Of a stretch of 41,956 bases of DNA, positions 34,254-41,956 are shown piece after piece. The notes below the pieces were generated by a model, which was not told where the DNA came from, did not search any database, and saw only the letters and a list, made by a program, of their open reading frames with translations. Location: positions 1-41,956 of the forward strand of contig JAAZKI010000587.1 of the NCBI GenBank assembly GCA_012799905.1, given 5' to 3'. A program made the position numbers and the translations under genes. Positions within the stretch are counted from its first letter, which is position 1. Each line of letters opens with the position of its first letter. The DNA comes from Lentisphaerota bacterium (GTDB taxonomy: Bacteria; Verrucomicrobiota; Lentisphaeria; Oligosphaerales; Oligosphaeraceae).

Positions 34254-35729
34254 TCACTCCACTCGCATCGCCTCCATGGGTGCCAGCCGCGCCGCTTTAT
34301 ACGACGGCACAACTGCTGCCACGGCTGCCAGCAAGGTTCCTAGAATCACCGAGACGACCATGCCCAGCAAAATGTCGCCAACCGGAATCGCACTGAAGAA
34401 ATTGACTCCGAAGGCCGCCATCACCCGCCCTAGGCCGATGATGGCGCCGAGAAGCGCCCCAATGGCGCCGCCGACAAGCCCCATAAAGCAGCTTTCCAAC
34501 ACAAACATCAACATAATAAAACCATCCAACGCTCCGAGGCATTTCAAGGTTGCAATCTCGTTGAAGCGCTCGGTCACGGACATCATCATGGCATTGGTGA
34601 TGCCGATGCCGCAGACCAGCATGGACACGAACAACAGCCAGGTCAGCCGTTCGCCCAGTCCCATGAAGCCGCGGCCCGCGTCCACCGTCAACCGCGCCGC
34701 CTTGTTCAGGGCGGTGTTTTCCTTGCGTCCCCGCGCCAGGCTCACCAGCCGCTCCGCGTCCAGGCCGGTCACATCAAGGCCGGCAGAGGTCATTCGCTCC
34801 AGGTAACGGTCGGCAAACCGCCCGCTGTCGAGATAGTCCCACATCATGATGACATTGACGTCCGCCGGCAGAATGTTAGCCTGCTGAGCAATCAGCTGTC
34901 GACAAGGGCGCTCCTCCATGCTTTTTTCCAGGTGCAGGGTGTCGATAAGGCGCTGCGCCTGGACGGCAATGATTGGCGCCAGTTTTTCCGAGTCAAAGAC
35001 AAAGCCAGCCTGGCGGATGACGTCGCCGAAACGGTGATCAGCCTCGGCCAGGCATGCCAGCAAGTCCTTGTTCTTGACCTCGCGGTTGATTTCGGCTATG
35101 GCGCGGCCGCGGGCTGTCAGAATCTTATTGAGTTGAACCGTGACTGCTGGCGTCGCCTCTAGAAGCGCGTCCAGTTTCTCTTCCGGAAGGTCAAAATGCA
35201 CGGATTTAATCCGCGCCAGCGCCGTCTCGAACTGCTCCCGGCCGGCTGGCGTCCGCAGCCGATTTAAGATGCCCATGCCTGTCGCGGTGTGAATCATCGA
35301 ACGGCGTTTCGCATAATCGAGGCCATTGAAAAATGAAAAGACGAAAGCGATTTCCGCCGCCTGCTGGCGCAGTTCTGTCATCTCACGGTCGGAAAAGTCC
35401 CCAAAGCCCTGGATTTCCTGGATGATCGCGGACTCTGGCGGGTTGTTGGCCAAATCAGCGACCACTGACTCCAAGCTGCCTGGCGACGTCAACTTGGCAG
35501 ACCAGGCATAGATCAGACGGGCATTCTGAATCCGCTCCCTGGTATTGGCAGCCACTGAGCGCTTAATCAGGCTTTCCGACAAGATGTTCATCAGGAAAGC
35601 CACGGCAACAACGATGACCGCCACTGTCACCGAGGCCCGAAACAGCCGGTAGCGGATGCCGTCAACCGTGATCCGGATGGTGCGATGCAAGCTGAGCCAT
35701 GGCTGCTCTGCAATCTTGATTTCCTTCAT
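34254..35729 (-). CDS. FtsX-like ABC permease
   Basis: This 491-residue MacB/LolE-type permease has one membrane helix near the N-terminus (about 33-50, VTVAVIVVAVAFLMNIL), a large extracytoplasmic domain of about 300 residues, mostly helical and charged, and three C-terminal helices (about 355-480). The FtsX core includes MMSVTERFNEIATLKCLGA, and the C-terminal tail PSYKAARLAPMEAMRVE is typical. It should pair with the ATPase just downstream. The extracytoplasmic domain is not the usual MacB periplasmic domain, so the partner or substrate is unclear. Confidence 0.9.
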   Translation of the reverse strand: MKEIKIAEQPWLSLHRTIRITVDGIRYRLFRASVTVAVIVVAVAFLMNILSESLIKRSVAANTRERIQNARLIYAWSAKLTSPGSLESVVADLANNPPESAIIQEIQGFGDFSDREMTELRQQAAEIAFVFSFFNGLDYAKRRSMIHTATGMGILNRLRTPAGREQFETALARIKSVHFDLPEEKLDALLEATPAVTVQLNKILTARGRAIAEINREVKNKDLLACLAEADHRFGDVIRQAGFVFDSEKLAPIIAVQAQRLIDTLHLEKSMEERPCRQLIAQQANILPADVNVIMMWDYLDSGRFADRYLERMTSAGLDVTGLDAERLVSLARGRKENTALNKAARLTVDAGRGFMGLGERLTWLLFVSMLVCGIGITNAMMMSVTERFNEIATLKCLGALDGFIMLMFVLESCFMGLVGGAIGALLGAIIGLGRVMAAFGVNFFSAIPVGDILLGMVVSVILGTLLAAVAAVVPSYKAARLAPMEAMRVE

Positions 35730-35734
35730 AATAT

Positions 35735-35746
35735 TCTCACTTGAGA
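35735..35746 (-). promoter_or_regulatory. small inverted repeat at the FtsX ribosome site
   Basis: TCTCA-CT-TGAGA overlaps the region just before the permease ATG and shares the core TCACTTGA with the longer palindrome at 38129-38146. It may be coincidence; arms are only 5 bp. Confidence 0.25.
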
Positions 35747-35906
35747 GTACTGAGTTTATTTTACAGCAGATAAGACGTTAAGTTACTGGCACCGTCATTT
35801 TTTGCAAATGCGGCATCAAGGATTCCCACGATGTTTTTTTGAAATCAGGCCTTTTTTGACAATGAAATCACGCACGCCTTGAGTGCAAACTATTTCCCAT
35901 TCCTGG

Positions 35907-37994
35907 TTAACCGGGCAGCACCCCGAATCCTTTCGGCGGCATGCCAGTAACAATATAATATATTACGCCAGATGCAGTTATAGTAAGACCGGCCAGTATG
36001 TCGCCGGCAATCAGCCCGATCATCAAAGGCTTTAATTTCTGGACAAATTTACTGCCGCCGTAATGGTTGGCGATAATCTTGATGGTTCCGCCGATGATGA
36101 AAGACCAGGCCATCATATAGCCGGCATAGCCAGGCCAGAGGCAGAAGAGGACGGGGTGGATGGGCCAGCGCGCGAACCGGAGCCTGGCCACGCTGAACAG
36201 GAGGGTGGCGGCAAACGTCGCCCCAAAAGCGATCATGAAGCGCTTGTTTGGTTTGATGGCGGCAAAGCGTTGGAAGCCCTTGCAGCTCTCAGAGGCCGCC
36301 AGGGTGTCCTGAGCCTGGAGGCGCTGGCGAGCCGCGACAACGGAGTTGATGGCGTAGCGCGGCACGCTGGAGGTGGCAAAGCCGTCCCGCCAGTTGGCGC
36401 CGCGGTCATAGTTGAAGTAAAGCGTCACGGGTATGGCGATGCAAAGGCCGACGATGATGGCGATGGCCGTTAACGGCAAAACCCGCGAGAAGCGGAGCCG
36501 AGAACTTGCAGAGAAATGCAATGCGTTGACCATGAATGGCATGAAGCATTCACGCGGATCAATAAAGAAAATTGTAGTCAGAAAAAACATGATGGCCAAG
36601 GCGGAGGGGCCAAGGGCCTGTTCGCCAAGGATGGCGACAACCAGGGCGCAAGGATAGATTCCCGGCGAAAGGTAAAAGACACCGGCTTCCGCGATGATTC
36701 GGCCTAACACCGTAAACAGCGCGATGGCAATGGCCGTGTAGAGCAAGGCCAGCTGCCAGTCAAGGCCAAGCACTGTCAGGCTGACGATGAAGGCGGTAGC
36801 GGCAAGCAAAAAGCAGCGGACGCCCCAGACTGCGGCGGCAGGCACGTCCCGACTAGGGCCGAGCCGCAGCGCACCTTTCAGGGCGCTGAGATAGTAGTGG
36901 CGCCCAGTGTAGAGCAAAGTAGCAAAAAAGGCCAGGAATCCACCTAAGATGAAGCCGCTGGAGATACGGCCGGAAAAGATGTAGCCGGCATGCATGGGCA
37001 TGCCAATCTTGGCGAGGACACCGGCAATGTAGAAGAAGACAAAGGGGCCGATGCCGACGGCCATGGACACGTCAACAGGAATCAGGAAGGCAATGCCGAT
37101 GGCGGTAAAATAAAGCCTGATAGTGAGGAGGGTACGGCCGCCGCCGCGCATGAAGGTGGGGAAAAGCTTGGAGAGAGGCCATAAGCTGATGAAGCGCCGG
37201 AAGGGAATCAGATATTCAGAATGATAGAGGTAGAGATAGTTGTTGAGATGGATGGCATAGACCAACAGGCAGGAAAGCCAGAACCATTTGTTGCGGAGAA
37301 CCTGGCTGACAGCGCCATCGGCTTCGGGCATGATGGTGCGAGCGAATTGGACGATTGGGTAGGGCAAGAGTTCGTTGTTGGCCCATTGGTGGTGACAGGC
37401 GACGGCGATGCCGCCAAGGGCGAGCCATAGCAACAGAAAAAGTGGAATCCAGAGGGAGAGGGTGTCTTTCCAGGCGCCCCAGGGGATGTCAGCTGGGCTG
37501 ACATGCTTTTGGCCCGGCTTGGTGGGCATGCCCTGAGCCATGGCCAGCAAGGCGTTGCCATCGGCGTACTCTGGGTCTGCGAGCATGCGCTTAGGCAGGA
37601 GGTCGGTCGCGGGCGTGAACGTCGGGCTGTCCTTGCTGTCTTGCAGTTTCCAATTGGCGTTGGTTTTGGCGTAGTGGTGCGGAAGCATGAGGGCGTTGGG
37701 CAAAAGGCGCATCATACTGCTGTAGGGGATGCAGCAGGTGGGAAGGACAATGGCGAGGATAAAACAGAGTTCGCGCGAGGAAAATGGCCGCAACCACGAA
37801 GACGGCTTGCCCCGGCTGAGACGGCGCAAGATGGGATTGACCGTAATTAGAAAAAGGAACAATCCGCCAAACACGGACATGGGCATGTGATTGCCCACGA
37901 ACAAGGATTGATAAAGGATAGCGTCATTGAAATATGTGAAGCCGCAGATGAAGGCGACAGCTGCAAAGGCCAGGAAGAAAGCACGCAAAGTCAT
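35907..37994 (-). CDS. OPT-like polytopic membrane protein (DUF6785/DUF6784 type), copy 2
   Basis: The 695-residue membrane protein has about 14 helices and is paralogous to the product of 39600-41669. Shared blocks: RELCFILAIVLP...IPYSSM (N-third), LLPYPIVQFARTIM (middle), and the C-terminal RWPIHPVLFCLW...KLKPLMIGLIAGDI, which fits the DUF6784 end. Such proteins are known from PVC bacteria as OPT-superfamily-like with no proven substrate. It follows the PqqD-like gene by 272 nt, a gap containing its own putative promoter and a palindrome. GAGAG lies about 11 nt before the ATG. The next gene (FtsX) starts 177 nt downstream. Confidence 0.82.
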   Translation of the reverse strand: MTLRAFFLAFAAVAFICGFTYFNDAILYQSLFVGNHMPMSVFGGLFLFLITVNPILRRLSRGKPSSWLRPFSSRELCFILAIVLPTCCIPYSSMMRLLPNALMLPHHYAKTNANWKLQDSKDSPTFTPATDLLPKRMLADPEYADGNALLAMAQGMPTKPGQKHVSPADIPWGAWKDTLSLWIPLFLLLWLALGGIAVACHHQWANNELLPYPIVQFARTIMPEADGAVSQVLRNKWFWLSCLLVYAIHLNNYLYLYHSEYLIPFRRFISLWPLSKLFPTFMRGGGRTLLTIRLYFTAIGIAFLIPVDVSMAVGIGPFVFFYIAGVLAKIGMPMHAGYIFSGRISSGFILGGFLAFFATLLYTGRHYYLSALKGALRLGPSRDVPAAAVWGVRCFLLAATAFIVSLTVLGLDWQLALLYTAIAIALFTVLGRIIAEAGVFYLSPGIYPCALVVAILGEQALGPSALAIMFFLTTIFFIDPRECFMPFMVNALHFSASSRLRFSRVLPLTAIAIIVGLCIAIPVTLYFNYDRGANWRDGFATSSVPRYAINSVVAARQRLQAQDTLAASESCKGFQRFAAIKPNKRFMIAFGATFAATLLFSVARLRFARWPIHPVLFCLWPGYAGYMMAWSFIIGGTIKIIANHYGGSKFVQKLKPLMIGLIAGDILAGLTITASGVIYYIVTGMPPKGFGVLPG

Positions 37995-38069
37995 AAATAA
38001 TGAAACTCTCTGTGAAAGATGGGGATGACAAAGTATGCTTTTGTGGCACTAATTTATTCGCAAAGAAAT

Positions 38070-38098
38070 ATCCTAATCGTCATCAAGCAGATTTGCAA
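38070..38098 (-). promoter_or_regulatory. putative promoter of OPT-like gene copy 2
   Basis: On the minus strand TTGCAA (38098-38093) and TAGGAT (38075-38070) are exactly 17 nt apart. The leader would be about 70 nt. It suggests that the downstream five or six genes can be expressed apart from the first three. Confidence 0.55.
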
Positions 38099-38128
38099 GC
38101 TTAGGCCGAAATATTTAGCAAACTTTTA

Positions 38129-38146
38129 ATCAATCACTTGATTGAT
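38129..38146 (-). promoter_or_regulatory. perfect 18-bp inverted repeat, candidate operator
   Basis: ATCAATCA-CT-TGATTGAT lies 30 nt upstream of the putative -35 box at 38093-38098, an activator-type position. No regulator gene is adjacent. Confidence 0.55.
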
Positions 38147-38266
38147 ATTCATTTTATTCTTTCAAGCGGCGGAGCCAAGCCCTCAGCAGGGGCAAGGCGC
38201 TCCAGTGGACAGAACTCGGCACTCTCGACATTCTCACTGCTCTGGCCAATTCACCGCTTAATGTCC

Positions 38267-38683
38267 TCACTTGGCGTCGTTTTCGGCTTGATTCTCCTGA
38301 CTGTCTGGCGCCATCATGACGGCCAGGATGCCGCGTTGAATCAACTTGCGCAGATAATCGACTACCGCCGCCCGCGCCTCGTGAAAGCTCAAATCATACG
38401 TATCCTTGAACAAATCAATGACGTCTTCAACCGTTCGCTGGCCATCGCACCAGCGCCACAGCCGAGTGCCGATGGCGTCCAAGTCGATTTCCCGCTCGGG
38501 AGAATAGGGCACAAACCAACTTATCGGTGGTACCATATATTTCGGTTTTTGTGTTTTGACAACCACAGTCACGGTGTTTTCGCCTTTTTCGCGCACAGCT
38601 GCCGCAATATTGCGGACCGGATAAGCTGCCAACATCGCCCGCCAGTCCCCGCTGCCAAGGCCGGCTGAGTCACCACGCTTCAT
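38267..38683 (-). CDS. PqqD-like protein
   Basis: The 138-residue protein's C-terminal half (about 72-130) is a PqqD-type small winged-helix domain: IDLDAIGTRLWRWCDGQRTV, then EDVIDLFKDTYDLSFHEA and VVDYLRKLIQRGIL. PqqD domains bind leader peptides in modified-peptide (RiPP) pathways, but no radical-SAM enzyme or precursor gene is seen here, so another peptide- or protein-binding role is likely. The N-terminal ~70 residues are unrecognised. Its ATG overlaps the stop of the upstream gene (ATGA), and GGAGGT lies just upstream of the ATG. Two further in-frame Met codons upstream are ignored. Confidence 0.85.
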   Translation of the reverse strand: MKRGDSAGLGSGDWRAMLAAYPVRNIAAAVREKGENTVTVVVKTQKPKYMVPPISWFVPYSPEREIDLDAIGTRLWRWCDGQRTVEDVIDLFKDTYDLSFHEARAAVVDYLRKLIQRGILAVMMAPDSQENQAENDAK

Positions 38684-39603
38684 AGCAGCACCTCCAATCC
38701 GGAGCAGCAGGACAAGGCAACGTCCAAGCCAGCAGCCTGCTGCCCGCGCCGTTGGTGCATCCAACGCGACACGCAGTACAGACGGCGGTCGCCCGGGCAA
38801 ATCCAGGCGCAGGCCTCATACTGCCGTCGGCCATACAGCCAATCCTTCAGCACGGAGCGTTCTCGACGCGCAACCAGGCTGCAAACGTCATGCCCAGACT
38901 GCCCTGCATGGGTCACGCTCTCCTGCGCATACCCGGCGGGAATCGTCTGCACCAGCCATTCCGACACCGACGTTGTCAGCCATTCCGACACCATGCCCCG
39001 GCGCGCAAAGGTCGCCGCGCCGCGATTATTGCGGAGAGCGAAAACAGCCTCAGCCTGCGCCGGCTCAACGGCGCAGGAGGCGAAGACGGTTGTTGCTGGG
39101 ACGTGCCAAGTCATGCCGAACGCCTGCCAACGCTGGCGACCATCCTCTGACCTGGTCAAAACCCGCAGCATATCCAGCACCCGCCCTTCGAACGACGGTT
39201 TCGACTTCTCACCCGGAGGCCACAGGAAAACCGCCTCTAAAATCTGGCGACTCTCAGCCGAATACATCCCGTAACGGCAGATATCGCGCTCGCCATCCTG
39301 ACCGGACGTCCCCAACCAGGGGGAATGACCGAGCGGCCGAACGTCGCTCAGGCCGTCCTCCGACAACTTGGCGCGGTAATCGCTGACCATCCGTTCCATA
39401 TCTGGAGGCGCTTGCATGCGCTTCCAGTCCAGTTCAAAACGATACTGGTAGCGGTCGCCGAACACGCAGCGTCCGACTTCCGGATTGCGGGTGAATTGCA
39501 GCATTTCCCAGTCTGGGGGCAGCGTCACCGACAGCCCTTGCCAGACCCATGTCTGCCAGGCTGGGGAAATCTGTCCTGAACGTGGCAAGCGCGGCGGCTT
39601 CAT
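38680..39603 (-). CDS. uncharacterised soluble protein between OPT-like and PqqD genes
   Basis: This is a 307-residue protein I do not recognise, with no signal peptide or membrane helix. The N-half has TWVWQGLSVTLPPDWEM and YQYRFELDWKRM. The C-half, WQAFGMTWHVPATTVFASC, has a similar cadence, so two related lobes are possible (by eye). Trp- and Cys-rich, ending ALSCCSGLEVLL. The start MKPPRLP at 39603 is fixed by the 4-bp ATGA overlap with the OPT-like gene; its own stop overlaps the PqqD start in the same way. Strict coupling implies fixed proportions and a shared job with those two proteins. Confidence 0.85.
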   Translation of the reverse strand: MKPPRLPRSGQISPAWQTWVWQGLSVTLPPDWEMLQFTRNPEVGRCVFGDRYQYRFELDWKRMQAPPDMERMVSDYRAKLSEDGLSDVRPLGHSPWLGTSGQDGERDICRYGMYSAESRQILEAVFLWPPGEKSKPSFEGRVLDMLRVLTRSEDGRQRWQAFGMTWHVPATTVFASCAVEPAQAEAVFALRNNRGAATFARRGMVSEWLTTSVSEWLVQTIPAGYAQESVTHAGQSGHDVCSLVARRERSVLKDWLYGRRQYEACAWICPGDRRLYCVSRWMHQRRGQQAAGLDVALSCCSGLEVLL

Positions 39604-41669
39604 CGTGGGAACCATCTGTAAGGCAATGGCTTCTGTCCTGTATTGAGGTAATACAGGAAGCCGACGATCATAAAGATGACGGCGGCGATGATTTCACCGG
39701 TAATGATGCCGATCATCAGCGGCCGCAGCTTCCGCGCCATGCGAATGCCGCCGAAACGCACAGCCGCCTTTTTCAACATCCAGCCGATGAAGAAAGAATG
39801 GCAGGTCATCGCCATCGGATAAGTGGCCCACAGCAAAAACATGACAGGGTGCAACGGCCATTTGGGAACCCGCAGACGCAGAAAACTGAAGAACAGCACG
39901 ACGATGATGCCAAAGCTAAAAGCGCCCACGAACATATCTTTAGGCGCGATCTGCGACAGGCGCTTCCACCAGGGCAGCGCCGCCACCTCCTCCAGGCAGC
40001 CGATTGCCTTCAGCTGCAAGACTTCCGGCAAGGCCGAGCGGAAGCTCATCGTGGGAATCCGCTGGTAATGCCAGTTCATGTTAGTCGGCGCCCCGAATTC
40101 ATAGATGGCCACGAGGATGACTGCCACCGCGATCACGACTGCGACCGTGTACATGATCATGCTGGTCACTCCAGCCTTGGCCGGCTTCACCCCGGCTCGG
40201 TCGCACAACCGCAGGCCATTCGTCAAAAACGGCATGAATGCCTGGCATTGGTCAATGCACAGCATGACGCAGACCAGGCCGCAGATCACCTGCGCTTCCG
40301 GCGAAAACGTGTAGGTGCCCAGGCCAGCCAGCAACAGCCCGAAAATCGTCCACCGAGGCTGGATAAAGAACAGCCCGGTCTCAGCGCTGATCCTGGACAC
40401 GACCACAAAGGACAGCAGAGTCAAAAAGACCGTGATCAAGGCAAACGGCAGTTCCAGCCCCAGGCGCCAGATCAGGTATGTCATCAACACGAAGGCCACC
40501 ATCAGCAGACGGGTCGCCCAGATGTTGGCGCGCTCCGGCTCGTCCGCAGCCAGTGGTCGAAACGCCTTGACCAGCAAATACCGATAGTAGTTCCGGCCCG
40601 TGTATAACAGCATAAAGAACATAGCGATGTACGACCCGGCTCGCTGCCAGCCCTGCCAGCCGCCAATCCAGTCGGTGGACAAATTCATGCCAACGGTCAC
40701 CATCGGCAACGCGGTCAGAACCCAGCATAGCTGCGACAGCCCCAAGGTCAACGATATCTCCGTGCTCAGGAAAAACGCAAAAGCGACGACCAGCGGAAAC
40801 ACTGACAGCGCCAGCAGGTTGGAGCCGTATTGCACCCGGAACAGCTGCGGCCAGACCTGGGCGAACGGCGTCAGACTCCAGTTCAGTCGAATGGGAATAT
40901 AGTAATCCGGAAACCACACGCAAAGGCCATTGTTGACCCGGATGACAACCAAAAGGATAAATCCGATCCAGAACAGCCGGCTCCGGAACACCGCCGGCCA
41001 TAGGCGACCGGGCGATTGCTCGATGAGAGTGGCGTTGAAATCGGCAATCGGAAAACTGAGGAATTCATGGGCTGACCACTGCTTGTAGGTAATCAACGCC
41101 AAACAGACGCTGGCCAAGGCGCTGAGCAGCACAAGCGGCATCCAAGTTTTTAGCGGCGGCCACCAGGCTCGCCAGGGCACTCGGGTAATCTTGGTCCACA
41201 TCCAAGCGTGCCAGGGCCGCTCATCCACCACGCCTTTTGGCGCTCCCATGATGTAGCCGCCGACCGTCTGATCGTAATTCTCCTCGGTGACATCGACCAG
41301 GGCTTCCTTCGGCGCATAGCTGAGAATGTCATTCTGCTGCCAGCCGGGCGTCACGCGGTTCCAGTGGAACGGCATTATCATCGTATGCGTGAACTGCTCC
41401 AACAAGCCGCGCCCGGGAATGCTGCAAGACGCGCTCCACAGCAGCACAATCAGCGCCAATTCACCAGTCCGGAAAGCATAGCGCGGCCGCCATAAGCCAA
41501 TCAACGGATTGACCAGCAAGACCACCAACGCCATCAAGCCGATGACGATAATCGGCAATAACTGGCCGTTGGTGAAACTCTCCAACCCTAAAACGCAGTC
41601 GTTGATATAACCGCAGGAGGCAATGAAAATAGCCCCCAGAAAACCGATAATGAGACTGCGCACTGACAT
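39600..41669 (-). CDS. OPT-like polytopic membrane protein (DUF6785/DUF6784 type), copy 1
   Basis: This 689-residue protein with about 14 membrane helices is the first gene of the minus-strand cluster. Blocks: GELALIVLLWSASCSIPGRG, HEFLSFPIADFNATLIE, RISAETGLFFIQPRW, and near the C-terminus KWPLHPVMFLLWATYPMAM and ARKLRPLMIGIITGEI. It shares its plan with the gene at 35907-37994, but the two are well diverged. AAGGT lies 8 nt before the ATG at 41669, and a near-consensus -10 box lies just upstream. Transported substrate is unknown; the OPT superfamily suggests peptides or metal complexes. Confidence 0.83.
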   Translation of the reverse strand: MSVRSLIIGFLGAIFIASCGYINDCVLGLESFTNGQLLPIIVIGLMALVVLLVNPLIGLWRPRYAFRTGELALIVLLWSASCSIPGRGLLEQFTHTMIMPFHWNRVTPGWQQNDILSYAPKEALVDVTEENYDQTVGGYIMGAPKGVVDERPWHAWMWTKITRVPWRAWWPPLKTWMPLVLLSALASVCLALITYKQWSAHEFLSFPIADFNATLIEQSPGRLWPAVFRSRLFWIGFILLVVIRVNNGLCVWFPDYYIPIRLNWSLTPFAQVWPQLFRVQYGSNLLALSVFPLVVAFAFFLSTEISLTLGLSQLCWVLTALPMVTVGMNLSTDWIGGWQGWQRAGSYIAMFFMLLYTGRNYYRYLLVKAFRPLAADEPERANIWATRLLMVAFVLMTYLIWRLGLELPFALITVFLTLLSFVVVSRISAETGLFFIQPRWTIFGLLLAGLGTYTFSPEAQVICGLVCVMLCIDQCQAFMPFLTNGLRLCDRAGVKPAKAGVTSMIMYTVAVVIAVAVILVAIYEFGAPTNMNWHYQRIPTMSFRSALPEVLQLKAIGCLEEVAALPWWKRLSQIAPKDMFVGAFSFGIIVVLFFSFLRLRVPKWPLHPVMFLLWATYPMAMTCHSFFIGWMLKKAAVRFGGIRMARKLRPLMIGIITGEIIAAVIFMIVGFLYYLNTGQKPLPYRWFPR

Positions 41670-41685
41670 GTAACTACCTTAACAC

Positions 41686-41715
41686 ATTATAGATATCAAT
41701 ACATGGAATGGTCAG
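41686..41715 (-). promoter_or_regulatory. putative promoter of the transporter cluster
   Basis: On the minus strand TATAAT (41691-41686) is perfect to consensus. CTGACC or TGACCA, 17-18 nt upstream (41709-41715), is a weaker -35. The leader would be short, about 10-15 nt. Confidence 0.6.
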
Positions 41716-41891
41716 CAAGCCGTATGCCGGGACTGCCTCACACCCGAGAATGTGGCGGAATGCCTGACCACAGCCGCAATGCCGTGGAATTTCAGTAAAA
41801 TACAGGGAAATATACAAAAAACAAGAGCCGCGATGCCCTTTGCCGCAAAAAAGCGAATAATTTCTGCAAGCTGATACGAAGGGCTTTGTTT

Positions 41892-41956
41892 AGGGGCGAG
41901 GGGCGAGATTAGGGGCGAGGGGCGAGATTAGGGGCGAGGGGCGAGATTAGGGGCGA
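41892..41956. repeat. 19-bp tandem repeat with GGGGCGA core at window end
   Basis: The unit AGGGGCGAGGGGCGAGATT is repeated 3.4 times and runs off the window end. It is two GGGGCGA heptamers plus GATT, like the junction at the left end (37-42). Confidence 0.97.

Overview
The window (41,956 bp, GC-rich) looks like chromosomal DNA of a Gram-negative bacterium of the PVC superphylum, most likely a Lentisphaerota-like lineage. This is an inference. It rests on the OPT-like polytopic proteins of the DUF6785/DUF6784 type, the Aquifex-type aconitase, the lipoproteins and secreted glycosidase-like protein, and the heavy load of short intergenic repeats. No rRNA, tRNA, phage or intact IS gene was seen. 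Both ends lie in the same (GGGGCGA)n repeat, so the window is probably an assembly contig broken at that repeat.

Layout. 0.3-1.7 kb: hisI-hisG (histidine synthesis). 2.1-4.9 kb: aconitase followed by an atypical Ser/Thr kinase. 5.4-6.4 kb: a 54-residue lipoprotein with a strong terminator, then an endonuclease/exonuclease/phosphatase-family protein. 6.4-8.0 kb, minus strand: an AlkD-like DNA glycosylase and an upstream gene of unknown function. 8.7-9.1 kb: a membrane-anchored thioredoxin, followed by a broken hsdS fragment. 10.1-16.2 kb, plus strand: a sugar block with UxaA-type dehydratase, NagB-like deaminase and an RbsACB-type ABC importer. 16.2-20.3 kb, minus strand: yebC, proB, an amidohydrolase and an arylamine N-acetyltransferase homologue. 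20.9-23.7 kb: a large secreted multidomain protein. 24.3-25.1 kb: a sugar isomerase/epimerase-like TIM barrel.

The most unusual part is 25.5-41.7 kb. Nine consecutive minus-strand genes encode three OPT-superfamily-like membrane proteins, two LolD/MacB-type ATPases, a standard FtsX permease, a 1,623-residue FtsX permease fused behind a catalytically degenerate M28-peptidase-like ectodomain, a PqqD-like protein and an unrecognised soluble protein. The last two are joined to the first OPT-like gene by successive 4-bp ATGA overlaps. I infer a dedicated envelope transport system; its substrate is unknown.

The intergenic DNA is equally notable. It carries heptamer GGGGCGA arrays, GTCCAC arrays, a three-copy hairpin-rich element, two pairs of dispersed inverted repeats, and a dyad-containing motif (TATCAATNNGTGACNGA followed by a TACC-like end). 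The dyad motif stands upstream of four separate transcription units: aconitase, the small lipoprotein, uxaA and the isomerase. It could be an operator of a carbon-metabolism regulon or a conserved end of a repeat.
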